Shown piece after piece: positions 14,881 to 22,822 of a stretch of 64,000 bases of DNA. The position numbers and the translations under genes are program-made. Origin of the DNA: Phenylobacterium deserti. GTDB lineage: Bacteria > Pseudomonadota > Alphaproteobacteria > Caulobacterales > Caulobacteraceae. The notes beneath the pieces are model-generated. The model was not told the origin of the DNA. It saw only the letters and a list, made by a program, of their open reading frames with translations, and ran no database searches. Numbering within the stretch: position 1 is the first letter of the stretch; the number at the start of each line of letters is the position of its first letter. The stretch lies in the NCBI RefSeq assembly GCF_003254705.1, contig NZ_QFYR01000001.1:186001-250000 (forward strand), written 5' to 3'.

Positions 14881-16059
14881 ATGGCCCGTCGCATCACGCT
14901 CGACTTCCTGAGAACCGAGTCCGCCTCCGGCGTGGTGCTGGCGGCGGCCGCGCTGGCCGCCGTGGCGATGGCCAACTCCCCGCTCGCGCCGCGCTATTTC
15001 GAGTTCATCGGCGCGCCTTTCACCGTCCAGTTCGGCGCCTTTCATGAGACGCGTAGCGTGCTGGCCTGGGTGCGCGATGGCCTGATGGCCATCTTCTTCT
15101 TCGTGCTCGGCCTGGAGGTGAAGCACGAGGCGCTGCGGGGCGAGCTCGCGAACCCGCGCCGCCTGGCGCTGCCGATCGCTGCGGCCCTGGGCGGGCTGCT
15201 GGCGCCGGCGGTCATCTACCTTCTGCTCAACACCGGCTCGGGTCCGGCGCTGGCAGGCTGGCCCGCCACGACGGGGACGGACATGGCGATCGCCATGGCG
15301 GCCCTGGCGCTGGCCGGACCGCGCACCCCACCGGCCCTGCGGACGTTTCTGCTGACGATCGCCATCCTCCAGAACCTGGGCGCGGTGGCGATCAGCGGCG
15401 TTCTTGCCGGCGACCCTGTGAGCCTGCCGGCGCTTGGTGGAGGGGCCACTGCCCTGGCGCTGATGTTCCTGATGGGGCGGTGGCGCCGGGCGCCCTATCT
15501 GTTCTACGGCCTGGGCTTCATCCTTGTGTGGGCCTTCGCCCTGAAAGCGGGGCTCTCTACAGCGCTGGCCGGCATCGCGGCGGCGATGGCCGTGCCCATC
15601 GAGCCTCGCAAGCCGCATCGGCCGGGGGTGACCGAGGACTTCGTCGAGGGGCTGCACCCTTACGTGGCCTACTTCGTCCTGCCGCTGTTCGCCTTCACTG
15701 CGGCGGGCGTGTCGTTCCGTGAGCTCGCGGTGAGCAATGTAGCGAGCCCGGTCGCGCTGGGGACGGCCCTGGCGCTGGCCGTGGGCAAGCCCCTCGGCAT
15801 CTTCGGCGCCTGCGCCCTGCTGATCGCGCTCAAGAAGGCGCGCCGGCCGACCGGCGCCGGATGGGCCGACATCCTGGGCGTCAGCCTGCTTTGCGGGGCG
15901 GGCTTCACCCTCAGCCTCTACCTGGGCCAGCTGGCGCTCGAAGCCAGCCCCGCCCAGGCGCAGATGCGGCTGGGCGTGGTCGCCGGCTCCGTGATCTCCA
16001 CCCTGGCGGGGCTCGCCGTGCTCGGCTGGGCCCGAGCGCGCCGGCTAAGGCCCGCCTGA
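14881..16059 (+). CDS. nhaA: NhaA-family Na+/H+ antiporter homologue lacking the Asp-Asp dyad
   Basis: A 392-residue membrane protein of the NhaA family with about 12 helices. Typical segments are GLMAIFFFVLGLEVKHE, ATTGTDMAIAMAALALAG (with the helix IV Asp, about residue 134), and AVGKPLGIFGA with the helix X Lys. The helix V motif, AIIDDLGAI in E. coli, reads AILQNLGAV here: the two Asp residues needed for Na+ and proton exchange (163 and 164 in E. coli) are Gln164 and Asn165. It may be inactive, electroneutral, or use another ion. Divergent from selO. Confidence 0.88.
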   Translation: MARRITLDFLRTESASGVVLAAAALAAVAMANSPLAPRYFEFIGAPFTVQFGAFHETRSVLAWVRDGLMAIFFFVLGLEVKHEALRGELANPRRLALPIAAALGGLLAPAVIYLLLNTGSGPALAGWPATTGTDMAIAMAALALAGPRTPPALRTFLLTIAILQNLGAVAISGVLAGDPVSLPALGGGATALALMFLMGRWRRAPYLFYGLGFILVWAFALKAGLSTALAGIAAAMAVPIEPRKPHRPGVTEDFVEGLHPYVAYFVLPLFAFTAAGVSFRELAVSNVASPVALGTALALAVGKPLGIFGACALLIALKKARRPTGAGWADILGVSLLCGAGFTLSLYLGQLALEASPAQAQMRLGVVAGSVISTLAGLAVLGWARARRLRPA

Positions 16060-16062
16060 GCC

Positions 16063-17499
16063 CTACTCCGCGGCCTGTTGCTCGCCCCAGCCGACGACAG
16101 CCTTGGTTTCAAGGAACTCGTGGAATGCGAAGTCGCCCCATTCGCGGCCGTTGCCGCTCATCTTGTAGCCGCCGAACGGCGCGGTGACGTCCATGGCGCC
16201 GTTGATCGTCACCTGGCCGGCGCGCAGCCGGCGGGCCACCTGGCGCGCCTGAGCGGCATCTGCGCCGCTGACGTAGGCGGCGAGGCCATATTCGGTGTCG
16301 TTGCCCACCGCCACCGCCTCGTCCAGGTCGGCGTAGCCGAGGATCGACAGGACAGGCCCGAAGATCTCTTCCCGCGCGATGGTCATCTCGGGCGTGACAT
16401 TGGCGAACACGGTGGGCTTCACGAAATAGCCGCGCTCCAGCGCTTCCGGCCGTCCAGGGCCGCCGGTGACCAGGGTGGCGCCCTCGTCGATCCCCTTCTG
16501 GATCAGCCCCTGGATCTTGTTGAACTGCGCCTCGGAGACCACGGGGCCTAGGGTGTGGTTGCCGTTGGGATCGCCCACGGTGATCCGCTCGGCGGACTCG
16601 CGAGCCACCGCGATCGCCTCTTCCATGCGGGCCTGCGGGACGAGCATGCGGGTGGGCGCGTTACAGCTCTGGCCCGAGTTGGTCATCATGGACGCAACCC
16701 CGCGTCCGACGCTCTTGGTGAAAAGCGCATCGTCGAGAACCACGTGCGGGCTCTTGCCGCCCAACTCCTGGTGCACGCGCTTCACGGTCGGAGCGGCGTT
16801 CTTCGCCACCTCGATCCCCGCCTGCGTCGAGCCGGTGAACGAGATCATGTCCACGTCGGGGTGGCTGGACAGGGCGACGCCGACGCCAGGGCCATCGCCG
16901 TGCACCAGGTTGAACACGCCGGCCGGAACGCCCGCGGCCTGCAGGATTTCGGCGAAGATCTGGGCGGAGAAGGGCGCCACTTCCGAGGGCTTCAGCACCA
17001 TGGTGCAGCCCGTCGCCAAGGCCGGCGCCACCTTGCAGGCGATCTGGTTCAGCGGCCAGTTCCAGGGGGTGATGAAGCCGCAGACGCCGATCGGCTCCTT
17101 CAGGATCATGGTCTGGCCGCGATCCTCCTCGAACTTGAAGGTCTTCAGGATCTCGGCGGCGGTGGCCAGGTGCGCCATGCCGATGGGAACCTGCGCCCGC
17201 TGCGCCAGGGACGCTGGTGCGCCCATCTCTTCGGTGACGGCGGCGGCGAGAACGCCGAAGCGCTTCTGGTACTCGGCGACGATGCGCTGAAGGATGTCCA
17301 GCCGCTCCTCGCGGCTGGTCTGGGACCAGCTGGCGAAAGCCTTGCGCGCGGCTTGCACCGCCCGGTCCACATCGGCCGCCCCGCCGAGCGCGATCCGGCC
17401 GCAGACCTCCTCGGTCGCCGGATTGATGACGTCCAGGGTCTTCAGTTCGGCGGGCTCAACCCACTCGCCGTCGATGAAGAACTTCAGACTCTCTCGCAT
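16063..17499 (-). CDS. NAD(P)-dependent aldehyde dehydrogenase
   Basis: A 478-residue aldehyde dehydrogenase. The cofactor segment is ITPWNWPLNQIACKVAPALA with GSTQAGIEVAKNAA; catalytic residues are the Glu in QELGGKSPHVVLDDA and the Cys in TNSGQSCNAPTRM. The C-terminal motif EEIFGPVLSILGY is typical. Substrate not known. The start at 17499 (MRESLKFF) is preferred over a codon at 17535. Upstream (17531-17548) is a weak match to the inverted repeat found before two other dehydrogenase genes in the window. Confidence 0.92.
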   Translation of the reverse strand: MRESLKFFIDGEWVEPAELKTLDVINPATEEVCGRIALGGAADVDRAVQAARKAFASWSQTSREERLDILQRIVAEYQKRFGVLAAAVTEEMGAPASLAQRAQVPIGMAHLATAAEILKTFKFEEDRGQTMILKEPIGVCGFITPWNWPLNQIACKVAPALATGCTMVLKPSEVAPFSAQIFAEILQAAGVPAGVFNLVHGDGPGVGVALSSHPDVDMISFTGSTQAGIEVAKNAAPTVKRVHQELGGKSPHVVLDDALFTKSVGRGVASMMTNSGQSCNAPTRMLVPQARMEEAIAVARESAERITVGDPNGNHTLGPVVSEAQFNKIQGLIQKGIDEGATLVTGGPGRPEALERGYFVKPTVFANVTPEMTIAREEIFGPVLSILGYADLDEAVAVGNDTEYGLAAYVSGADAAQARQVARRLRAGQVTINGAMDVTAPFGGYKMSGNGREWGDFAFHEFLETKAVVGWGEQQAAE

Positions 17500-17530
17500 C
17501 GCGTCCTCCTGGGCCCGGTTCAGGCTCGCA

Positions 17531-17548
17531 TTCAAACAGTCATTTTAA
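17531..17548. promoter_or_regulatory. Weak member of the TTCRAACA operator family
   Basis: TTCAAACA-GT-CATTTTAA. The first arm is a full match to the half-site seen at 24400 and 59599; the second arm matches five of eight positions. It lies 32 nt upstream of the preferred start of the aldehyde dehydrogenase. Confidence 0.35.
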
Positions 17549-17689
17549 AGATGGAAACGTCCTCGGGAAGGCCTGTCGCTGCGTCACCTGACCGGAGAAC
17601 CTGAAGCTCCGCGCCTCGTTGAAGCCCCGGGCGCTTGCAGCAAACCGCGCGCCTCGCTAAAGCCGCGCCATCAGAGTCTGGAGCCGCCC

Positions 17690-17770
17690 ATGTCCGGCAT
17701 CGCCGCCATCGTCATCTTCCTCGTCGTCGTCGGCGCGCTGAACTTCTACGAGTTCGGCCGTCTGGATTGA
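17690..17770 (+). CDS. 26-residue membrane microprotein
   Basis: An ATG-started frame of 26 residues: MSGIAAIVIFLVVVGALNF followed by YEFGRLD. It is one hydrophobic helix with a short charged tail. CTGGAG lies about 8 nt before the start. It ends 21 nt before the GTG of folM and is probably co-transcribed with folM and folB. Hydrophobicity alone can arise by chance in a short frame, so it needs comparison with other species. Confidence 0.5.
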   Translation: MSGIAAIVIFLVVVGALNFYEFGRLD

Positions 17771-17791
17771 GCCGGCTGAGGGCCCGCGCCC

Positions 17792-18529
17792 GTGGCTAGC
17801 CGCGGGGCTGCGCTGATCACCGGCGGAGCCCGCCGCATCGGCCGCGCCCTGGTCACCGCCGCCGCAGAGGCGGGGTTCGACGTCGCGATCCATGTCCGCA
17901 GCGTCGATGACGACGCCGAAAGCGCCGCCGCAGAGGTGCGCGCCCGCGGCCGCCGCGCGACCATCGTCACCTGCGACCTGCGCAAGGAAGCCGCCACGGT
18001 CGCCCTGGTCGGCGAAGCTGAAGCCGAGCTCGGACCGGTCACCCTGCTGGTCAATTCGGCAAGCGTCTTCGAGGAAGACGCCTTCGAGAGCTTCAACCGT
18101 GCGTCCTGGGATGCCCACCTCGAGACCAACCTTCGTGCGCCGCTGGTGCTGTCGCAGGTGTTCGCCCGAAGGCTCCCCGCCGAGCGCGAAGGGCTGATCG
18201 TCAACATCCTCGACCAGCGGGTCTTCCGCCCCACCCCAGACTTCTTCTCTTATTCGCTGAGCAAGGCCGCTCTTTGGGACGCCACGCGGATGATGGCCCA
18301 GGCCCTCGCCCCGCGCGTGCGGGTGAATGGCATCGGCCCGGGGCCCACCCTGCAGTCCATTCACCAGGATCCGGCGGACTTCGCAGCCGAAGCGCGCGGG
18401 ACCCTCATGCAGCGGCCGGTGAACCCTGCCGAGATCGCCCACGCGCTGCGCTATCTGATTGACGCCCCATCGGTCACCGGCCAGATGATCGCCGTCGACT
18501 CCGGCCAGCATCTGGCCTGGCGCGCCTGA
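17792..18529 (+). CDS. folM: Dihydromonapterin / dihydropteridine reductase (FolM-type SDR)
   Basis: A 245-residue short-chain dehydrogenase with marks of the pteridine reductase branch. The cofactor motif is TGGARRIG (residues 10-17), the TGxxxRxG form that favours NADPH, and the usual catalytic Ser is replaced by Asp141 (NILDQRV) ahead of Tyr154 and Lys158 in YSLSKAAL, as in PTR1 and FolM. The loop GPGPTLQSIHQ also fits. It makes tetrahydro-pterins or, in organisms without FolA, tetrahydrofolate. folB follows 13 nt later, which supports the pterin role. Start is GTG. Confidence 0.82.
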   Translation: MASRGAALITGGARRIGRALVTAAAEAGFDVAIHVRSVDDDAESAAAEVRARGRRATIVTCDLRKEAATVALVGEAEAELGPVTLLVNSASVFEEDAFESFNRASWDAHLETNLRAPLVLSQVFARRLPAEREGLIVNILDQRVFRPTPDFFSYSLSKAALWDATRMMAQALAPRVRVNGIGPGPTLQSIHQDPADFAAEARGTLMQRPVNPAEIAHALRYLIDAPSVTGQMIAVDSGQHLAWRA

Positions 18530-18542
18530 GGAGGATCGCCCC

Positions 18543-18950
18543 ATGGTCGCCGCCGCCCGCACCGACAACGACGCCCCGCCCGCGCCCGACGCCAAGGTCG
18601 TGATGACCAAGGTGTTCGTCACGGGTCTGCAGGTGCAGGCCGAGATCGGCGTCTACAAGCACGAGATCGGCCGCGTTCAGCCGCTGGTGGTCGATGTGGA
18701 GCTGGACGTGCCCACCGCTGGCGCGGTGAAGCTTGCCGACACCCTCAACTACGAGGACGTGCTGCACGCCGCCCGGGCCGTGGCCGAGGAAGGCCATATC
18801 GAATTGGTCGAAACCTTCGCCGAACGGCTGGCCCGCGCCTGTCTGGCCGACCCGCGGGTGACCCGGGCACGGGTGCGGGTGGAAAAGCCGCTGGCGCTGG
18901 CGCCGCACGCCACCGGCGCCGGCGTGGAGATCACGCTCGTCCGAGCCTGA
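18543..18950 (+). CDS. folB: Dihydroneopterin aldolase
   Basis: A 135-residue FolB/FolX-type enzyme. The catalytic regions are GLQVQAEIGVYKHEIGRVQPL with the Glu and Tyr, and RVRVEKPLALAPHA with the catalytic Lys. The first 20 residues (MVAAARTDNDAPPAPDA) are an extra disordered tail. FolB cleaves dihydroneopterin in folate synthesis; FolX epimerises its triphosphate, and FolX with FolM makes tetrahydromonapterin. Sequence alone does not settle which. A strong GAGGAGG ribosome site overlaps the folM stop. Confidence 0.88.
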   Translation: MVAAARTDNDAPPAPDAKVVMTKVFVTGLQVQAEIGVYKHEIGRVQPLVVDVELDVPTAGAVKLADTLNYEDVLHAARAVAEEGHIELVETFAERLARACLADPRVTRARVRVEKPLALAPHATGAGVEITLVRA

Positions 18951-19023
18951 CCCCATCTTCCAAGGATCTCTTCCCCTTCCCACCTCGTTCGGCGATCCTG
19001 CGTGGGACTGAAGGAGAGCGCCT

Positions 19024-19419
19024 GTGACTGATCGCCTGGGCTACGGAACCGTCGAGGACCGCACCATGCCGGCGGTGGCCTACGGGCTTTACCTGCTGAC
19101 CTACGCCATCGGCGTGACGGTCTTCGTCGGCCTGATCATCGCCTACATGAACCGTGATCGAGCCGGGACGCGCATGCGGACCCACTACACCTTCCTGATC
19201 CGCACCTTCTGGCTGTCGATCGCTTGGTGGCTGATCGGCGGCGCCCTCTTCTTCTTCGGCATCCCGCTTTCGCTGATCCTGGTCGGCGTGCCGCTGCTGT
19301 TGATCGGCGGCTTCATCCTGGCGGTGGTCGGGATCTGGTTCGCCCTGCGGTGCATCATGGGCGTCGTCTACCTGGCCCGAGACGAGCCCTACCCGCGCCC
19401 CTACACCTGGTTGGCGTAG
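19024..19419 (+). CDS. DUF4870-like membrane protein
   Basis: A 131-residue integral membrane protein with three or four helices (YGLYLLTYAIGVTVFVGLIIAY, an amphipathic MRTHYTFLIRTFWLSIAWWL segment, and a long hydrophobic hairpin), matching the Tic20/DUF4870 pattern of HF- and RT-rich linkers. GTG start with AAGGAG 8 nt upstream. Function unknown. It is convergent with the nucleoside transporter. Confidence 0.78.
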   Translation: MTDRLGYGTVEDRTMPAVAYGLYLLTYAIGVTVFVGLIIAYMNRDRAGTRMRTHYTFLIRTFWLSIAWWLIGGALFFFGIPLSLILVGVPLLLIGGFILAVVGIWFALRCIMGVVYLARDEPYPRPYTWLA

Positions 19420-19435
19420 GAGCGCCGCACGCGCC

Positions 19436-20719
19436 TCAGAGGCCGAACAGGCTCGCGGGCATTGCGCCCACCACCGAGGCGGTGAGGCAGGTGGCGAGGA
19501 AGCCGGCGATCATCGCCTTCCAGACCATGCCGATCACCTCGGCCCGGCGCTCGGGCACGAGGACGGTGTAGCCGGCCACGTTGATGCCCACCGAGGCGAT
19601 GTTGGCGAAGCCGCACAGGGCGTAGGTCATGATCACGCGGCTGCGCTCGCTGATCTCGCCCACCGGGATGCCGCCCAGGTTAATGAAGGCGCTGAACTCG
19701 GTCAGCACCAGCTTCACCCCCAGCAGCGAGCCGGCCGCAGGCGCGTCATGCCAGGGCACGCCCATCGCCCAGGCGAGCGGCGCGAACAGCACGCCGAAGC
19801 CGCGCTCCACCGACAGGGGCGCGCCGCCCACGTCCGGCAGGACGCCCAAGATGCCGTTCACCATCGCCACGAGGGCGACGAACACGATCAGGGTCGCGCC
19901 GACGTTCAGCACGATGGAGAGGCCGTCGGATGTGCCCTTGATCAGGGCGTCCACCGAGCTGTCGTAGGTCTTGCCGCCGCCCACATCGAGGGCTTCGGGG
20001 GATTCCACGGCGGGGTCGCGCGGGACCACCACGCGGGCGAGCAGCACGCCGGCAGGCGCGGAGATGATGGAAGCGGTGAGCACGTGCGCCGCCGCGTTGG
20101 GCAGGACGTCGCGCAGGATGGTGGCGTAGGCCACCATGGTGGAGCCGGACACGCAGGCCATGCCGACCGCGATCAGCAGGAACAGCTCCGAGCGCGACAA
20201 GCTGGCCAGATAGGAGCGGATGAAGATCGGGCCTTCCACCTGACCCATGAAGACCGTGGCGGCGGTGGCCAGGGCGGGCGGGCCGCGCAGGCCCATGGTC
20301 TTTTCGAAGACGAAGCCGAAGCCCTGGGTCAGCCAGCGCAGGATCCGCCAGTGCCACAGAAGGGCGGCTAGGGCGCAGACCACCAGGATCACCGGCAGGA
20401 CGCGGAAGGCGAACACGAAAAGCGAGCCGGGGTTGGTCAGGGGATACGGCTGGCTTGGCGTGCCGGCTAGGAACCCAAAGACGAACGAGACGCCGGCCTG
20501 GGTGCTGGAGGCCAGGCCGTCCACCGCCTGGCCGACGCCTTGCAGGCCGACGCGCAGAGCGGGCAAACCGAACAGCGCCAGCACCAGAACCGCCTGGAGC
20601 AGAACCGCGCCGATGGCGAGCTTCCAAGGGAAACGGCGGCGGTTCTCGGAAAGGAGCCAGCACAGGCCGATAGTCAGCACCAGGCCCACCAGGCTCTGGG
20701 CGTTTTCAGGACGGAACAT
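19436..20719 (-). CDS. Concentrative nucleoside transporter (NupC/CNT family)
   Basis: A 427-residue nucleoside symporter. Family marks include GFVFEKTMGL, the GQVEGPIFIRSYLASLSRSELF stretch of the substrate site with Gln-Val-Glu, SVDALIKGTSDGLSIVLNVGATLIVFVALV, and the C-terminal KLVLTEFSAFINL plus YALCGFANIASVGI segments (quoted in part). It would import nucleosides with H+ or Na+. It diverges from the exporter operon across a 213-nt gap. Confidence 0.9.
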   Translation of the reverse strand: MFRPENAQSLVGLVLTIGLCWLLSENRRRFPWKLAIGAVLLQAVLVLALFGLPALRVGLQGVGQAVDGLASSTQAGVSFVFGFLAGTPSQPYPLTNPGSLFVFAFRVLPVILVVCALAALLWHWRILRWLTQGFGFVFEKTMGLRGPPALATAATVFMGQVEGPIFIRSYLASLSRSELFLLIAVGMACVSGSTMVAYATILRDVLPNAAAHVLTASIISAPAGVLLARVVVPRDPAVESPEALDVGGGKTYDSSVDALIKGTSDGLSIVLNVGATLIVFVALVAMVNGILGVLPDVGGAPLSVERGFGVLFAPLAWAMGVPWHDAPAAGSLLGVKLVLTEFSAFINLGGIPVGEISERSRVIMTYALCGFANIASVGINVAGYTVLVPERRAEVIGMVWKAMIAGFLATCLTASVVGAMPASLFGL

Positions 20720-20798
20720 TGAGGCTCCCGTGCGCCGCGACGATCATGCGGCTGTTCCTTGCCGATAGAGCCAAGACAAGCGGTTGCGCAAGTCGGGT

Positions 20799-20894
20799 GT
20801 AACAGAGCCGTTACGCAGCCAGAAAGAGTGACGTTACGCCGAATTAATCCGAGGTAGTATAGTCTTACCGGGATTTAACTGGCCCGCACCAGTT
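20799..20894. promoter_or_regulatory. Repeat-rich promoter region of the exporter operon
   Basis: Contains GTAAC-N6-GTTAC (20799-20814), the octamer CGTTACGC twice in direct orientation 23 bp apart (20809-20816 and 20832-20839), and an inverted repeat AACTGG-N6-CCAGTT (20877-20894). A TATAGT at 20858-20863 lies 18 nt after TTACGC. Direct repeats at about two helical turns suit a response regulator or activator. Only the repeats are seen; a regulator is not known. Confidence 0.45.
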
Positions 20895-20932
20895 GCGGCG
20901 GACGACATCTCGGGACGTTGAGGGGGAAGACG

Positions 20933-22069
20933 ATGTCGCTGGCCCTGTCCACTCTGCTCTACGAGTGGCGCCGCTACACCGCTGCGATGGTGGCCCTGGC
21001 CTTTTCGGGCCTGCTGGTGCTTGCCCAGGTCGGCATGTTCACCGGCATCGTGAAGGCCTCAACCGCGACCATCGAGCGCAGCCGCGCCGACATCATGATC
21101 CTGGCGCCCAAGTCCGAGAGCCTGGTCAACGGCCCCAACACCCTGCCGGCCAGAATCCAGCCTCTGATCTATCTGAACCCGAACGTGGTCGAAGTGGCCG
21201 CACTGGGCGGCAGCTGGGCGCGCTTTCAGAACATCCCCAAGGATGGCCAGAAGCAGGTCACGGAGGGCGTGCAGATCAACATCGTCGATCCTCGTCCCGG
21301 CGCCGTGACCCTGCCAATCGACTACAGCGAGGATGTACGCCGGGCGCTCATGGAGCCCTATGCCGTGGCGGTGGACCGCACGGCGCTGGGAGCGCTGGGC
21401 GTCAAGGCGGGCGACATGGCCACGCTGAACGGGCGCACGGTCTACATTCGCGGCATCCTCGAGAACTATCCCAACGTGAACAACAAGCAGGTGGTCATGT
21501 CCCGTGACAGCCTGCGGCTGCTGGGCATGGCGGGCGGCGACGACAAGACCGGCCCTTTGATGGTGCGTATCCGTGACGCCAGCCAGGCCGAGGCGGTGCG
21601 CGACCAGCTTAACGCGGTCGCCAAGGACACCTACCGCGCCTGGACCAAGGAAGAGCTCTCCAAGGCCAACCAGAAGGCCATCATGAAGGAGCAGATCATC
21701 GGGATTTTCCTGGGCTTCTCCCTTTTCCTCGGCTTCCTGATCGGCGTGGGCATCACCTCGCAAACCCTGCGTGGCGCGATCCTGTCGAGCATCAAGGAGT
21801 TCGCCAGCCTCCGAGCCCTGGGCGTCTCCATGGGCAGCCTGCGGCTGGTCATCCTGGAGCTGTCGTTCTGGGTGGGCATCGCGGGCCTGCTCGCCACCGC
21901 CCTGCTGACCTGGGGCGTCGCAGCCCTGGCGTCCGGCTCGGTGCCCATGAGCTTCCCGGCCAACTGGATCATCACCGTCGCCATCCTGCTGCTCGTCATC
22001 GCGATGTTCTCGGGCCTGCTGGCCCTCGGCATCCTGAAGAAGAGCCAGCCTGCGGACCTGCTGCGATGA
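20933..22069 (+). CDS. ABC transporter permease, DevC-like
   Basis: A 378-residue permease with MacB/FtsX-like topology: one N-terminal helix (MVALAFSGLLVLAQVGMF), a periplasmic domain of about 220 residues, then three C-terminal helices (IIGIFLGFSLFLGFLIGVGI and the last two around 300-375). It fits DevC, the permease of DevBCA exporters that work with TolC. ATG 20933 has GAGGGGGA 8 nt upstream. Its stop overlaps the ATPase ATG. Likely exports a lipid or hydrophobic compound; substrate unknown. Confidence 0.85.
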   Translation: MSLALSTLLYEWRRYTAAMVALAFSGLLVLAQVGMFTGIVKASTATIERSRADIMILAPKSESLVNGPNTLPARIQPLIYLNPNVVEVAALGGSWARFQNIPKDGQKQVTEGVQINIVDPRPGAVTLPIDYSEDVRRALMEPYAVAVDRTALGALGVKAGDMATLNGRTVYIRGILENYPNVNNKQVVMSRDSLRLLGMAGGDDKTGPLMVRIRDASQAEAVRDQLNAVAKDTYRAWTKEELSKANQKAIMKEQIIGIFLGFSLFLGFLIGVGITSQTLRGAILSSIKEFASLRALGVSMGSLRLVILELSFWVGIAGLLATALLTWGVAALASGSVPMSFPANWIITVAILLLVIAMFSGLLALGILKKSQPADLLR

Positions 22070-22818
22070 GCGCTCGCTCCGAACAGGCGCTGGTCGCCCA
22101 CGGCCTTTCCAAGCGGTTCAAGACCGGCCGCACTTTTATCGAGGTGCTGAAGAACGTCGACTTCGACGCCCGTCACGGCGACCTTACGATGGTCATGGGC
22201 CCATCGGGCTCTGGCAAGTCGACCCTGGTCGCAGCCTTGTCAGGCCTGCTGCGGCCGGACACCGGCGAGGTCCAGGCGCTGGGCCAGGACCTTTGGAGCC
22301 TGCGGCCGGGCAAGATCGACAAGTTCCGGCTCGAGCACTGCGGCTTCATCTTCCAAGGCTTCAACCTGTTTGCAGCGCTGACCGCGCTGCAGCAGGTGGA
22401 GATCATCCTGAAATACCAGGGCCTCTCCAAAGGTCAGGCGCGCGAGCGCGCGGTCCAGGCGCTGACGGAAGTGGGATTGGAGAGCCGCATGAACATGCGC
22501 CCCGCCGCTTTGTCAGGCGGGGAGAAGCAGCGGGTGGCCATCGCCCGCGCCCTGGCCAAGAACCCGCGCCTGCTGTTCGCCGACGAGCCGACCTCCGCCC
22601 TCGACGGGGAGAACGGCCAGATCGTGATCAAGCTTCTGCAGCGGGCGGCCAAGGAGCATGGCGCAGCGGTGATCTGCGTCACCCACGACCCGCGGCTGGA
22701 AGCCTACGCCGATCGCGTGATCCACATCGAGGACGGCCGCATCCTCGATGACCGACGCACCGCCCGGAGCGCTGAGACCATCGCGGCCCAGACACAACCC
22801 GAGCTCGCCGGAGCCTAG
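22066..22818 (+). CDS. ABC transporter ATP-binding protein, DevA/LolD-like
   Basis: A 250-residue ATPase. Walker A is MGPSGSGKSTL, Q-loop FIFQGFNLF, signature LSGGEKQRVAIARAL, Walker B LLFADEPTSALDG and the switch His is in CVTHDPRL. It partners the DevC-like permease with which it overlaps by 4 nt, and the HlyD-type adaptor that follows. Confidence 0.93.
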   Translation: MSARSEQALVAHGLSKRFKTGRTFIEVLKNVDFDARHGDLTMVMGPSGSGKSTLVAALSGLLRPDTGEVQALGQDLWSLRPGKIDKFRLEHCGFIFQGFNLFAALTALQQVEIILKYQGLSKGQARERAVQALTEVGLESRMNMRPAALSGGEKQRVAIARALAKNPRLLFADEPTSALDGENGQIVIKLLQRAAKEHGAAVICVTHDPRLEAYADRVIHIEDGRILDDRRTARSAETIAAQTQPELAGA

Positions 22819-22822
22819 AGAT

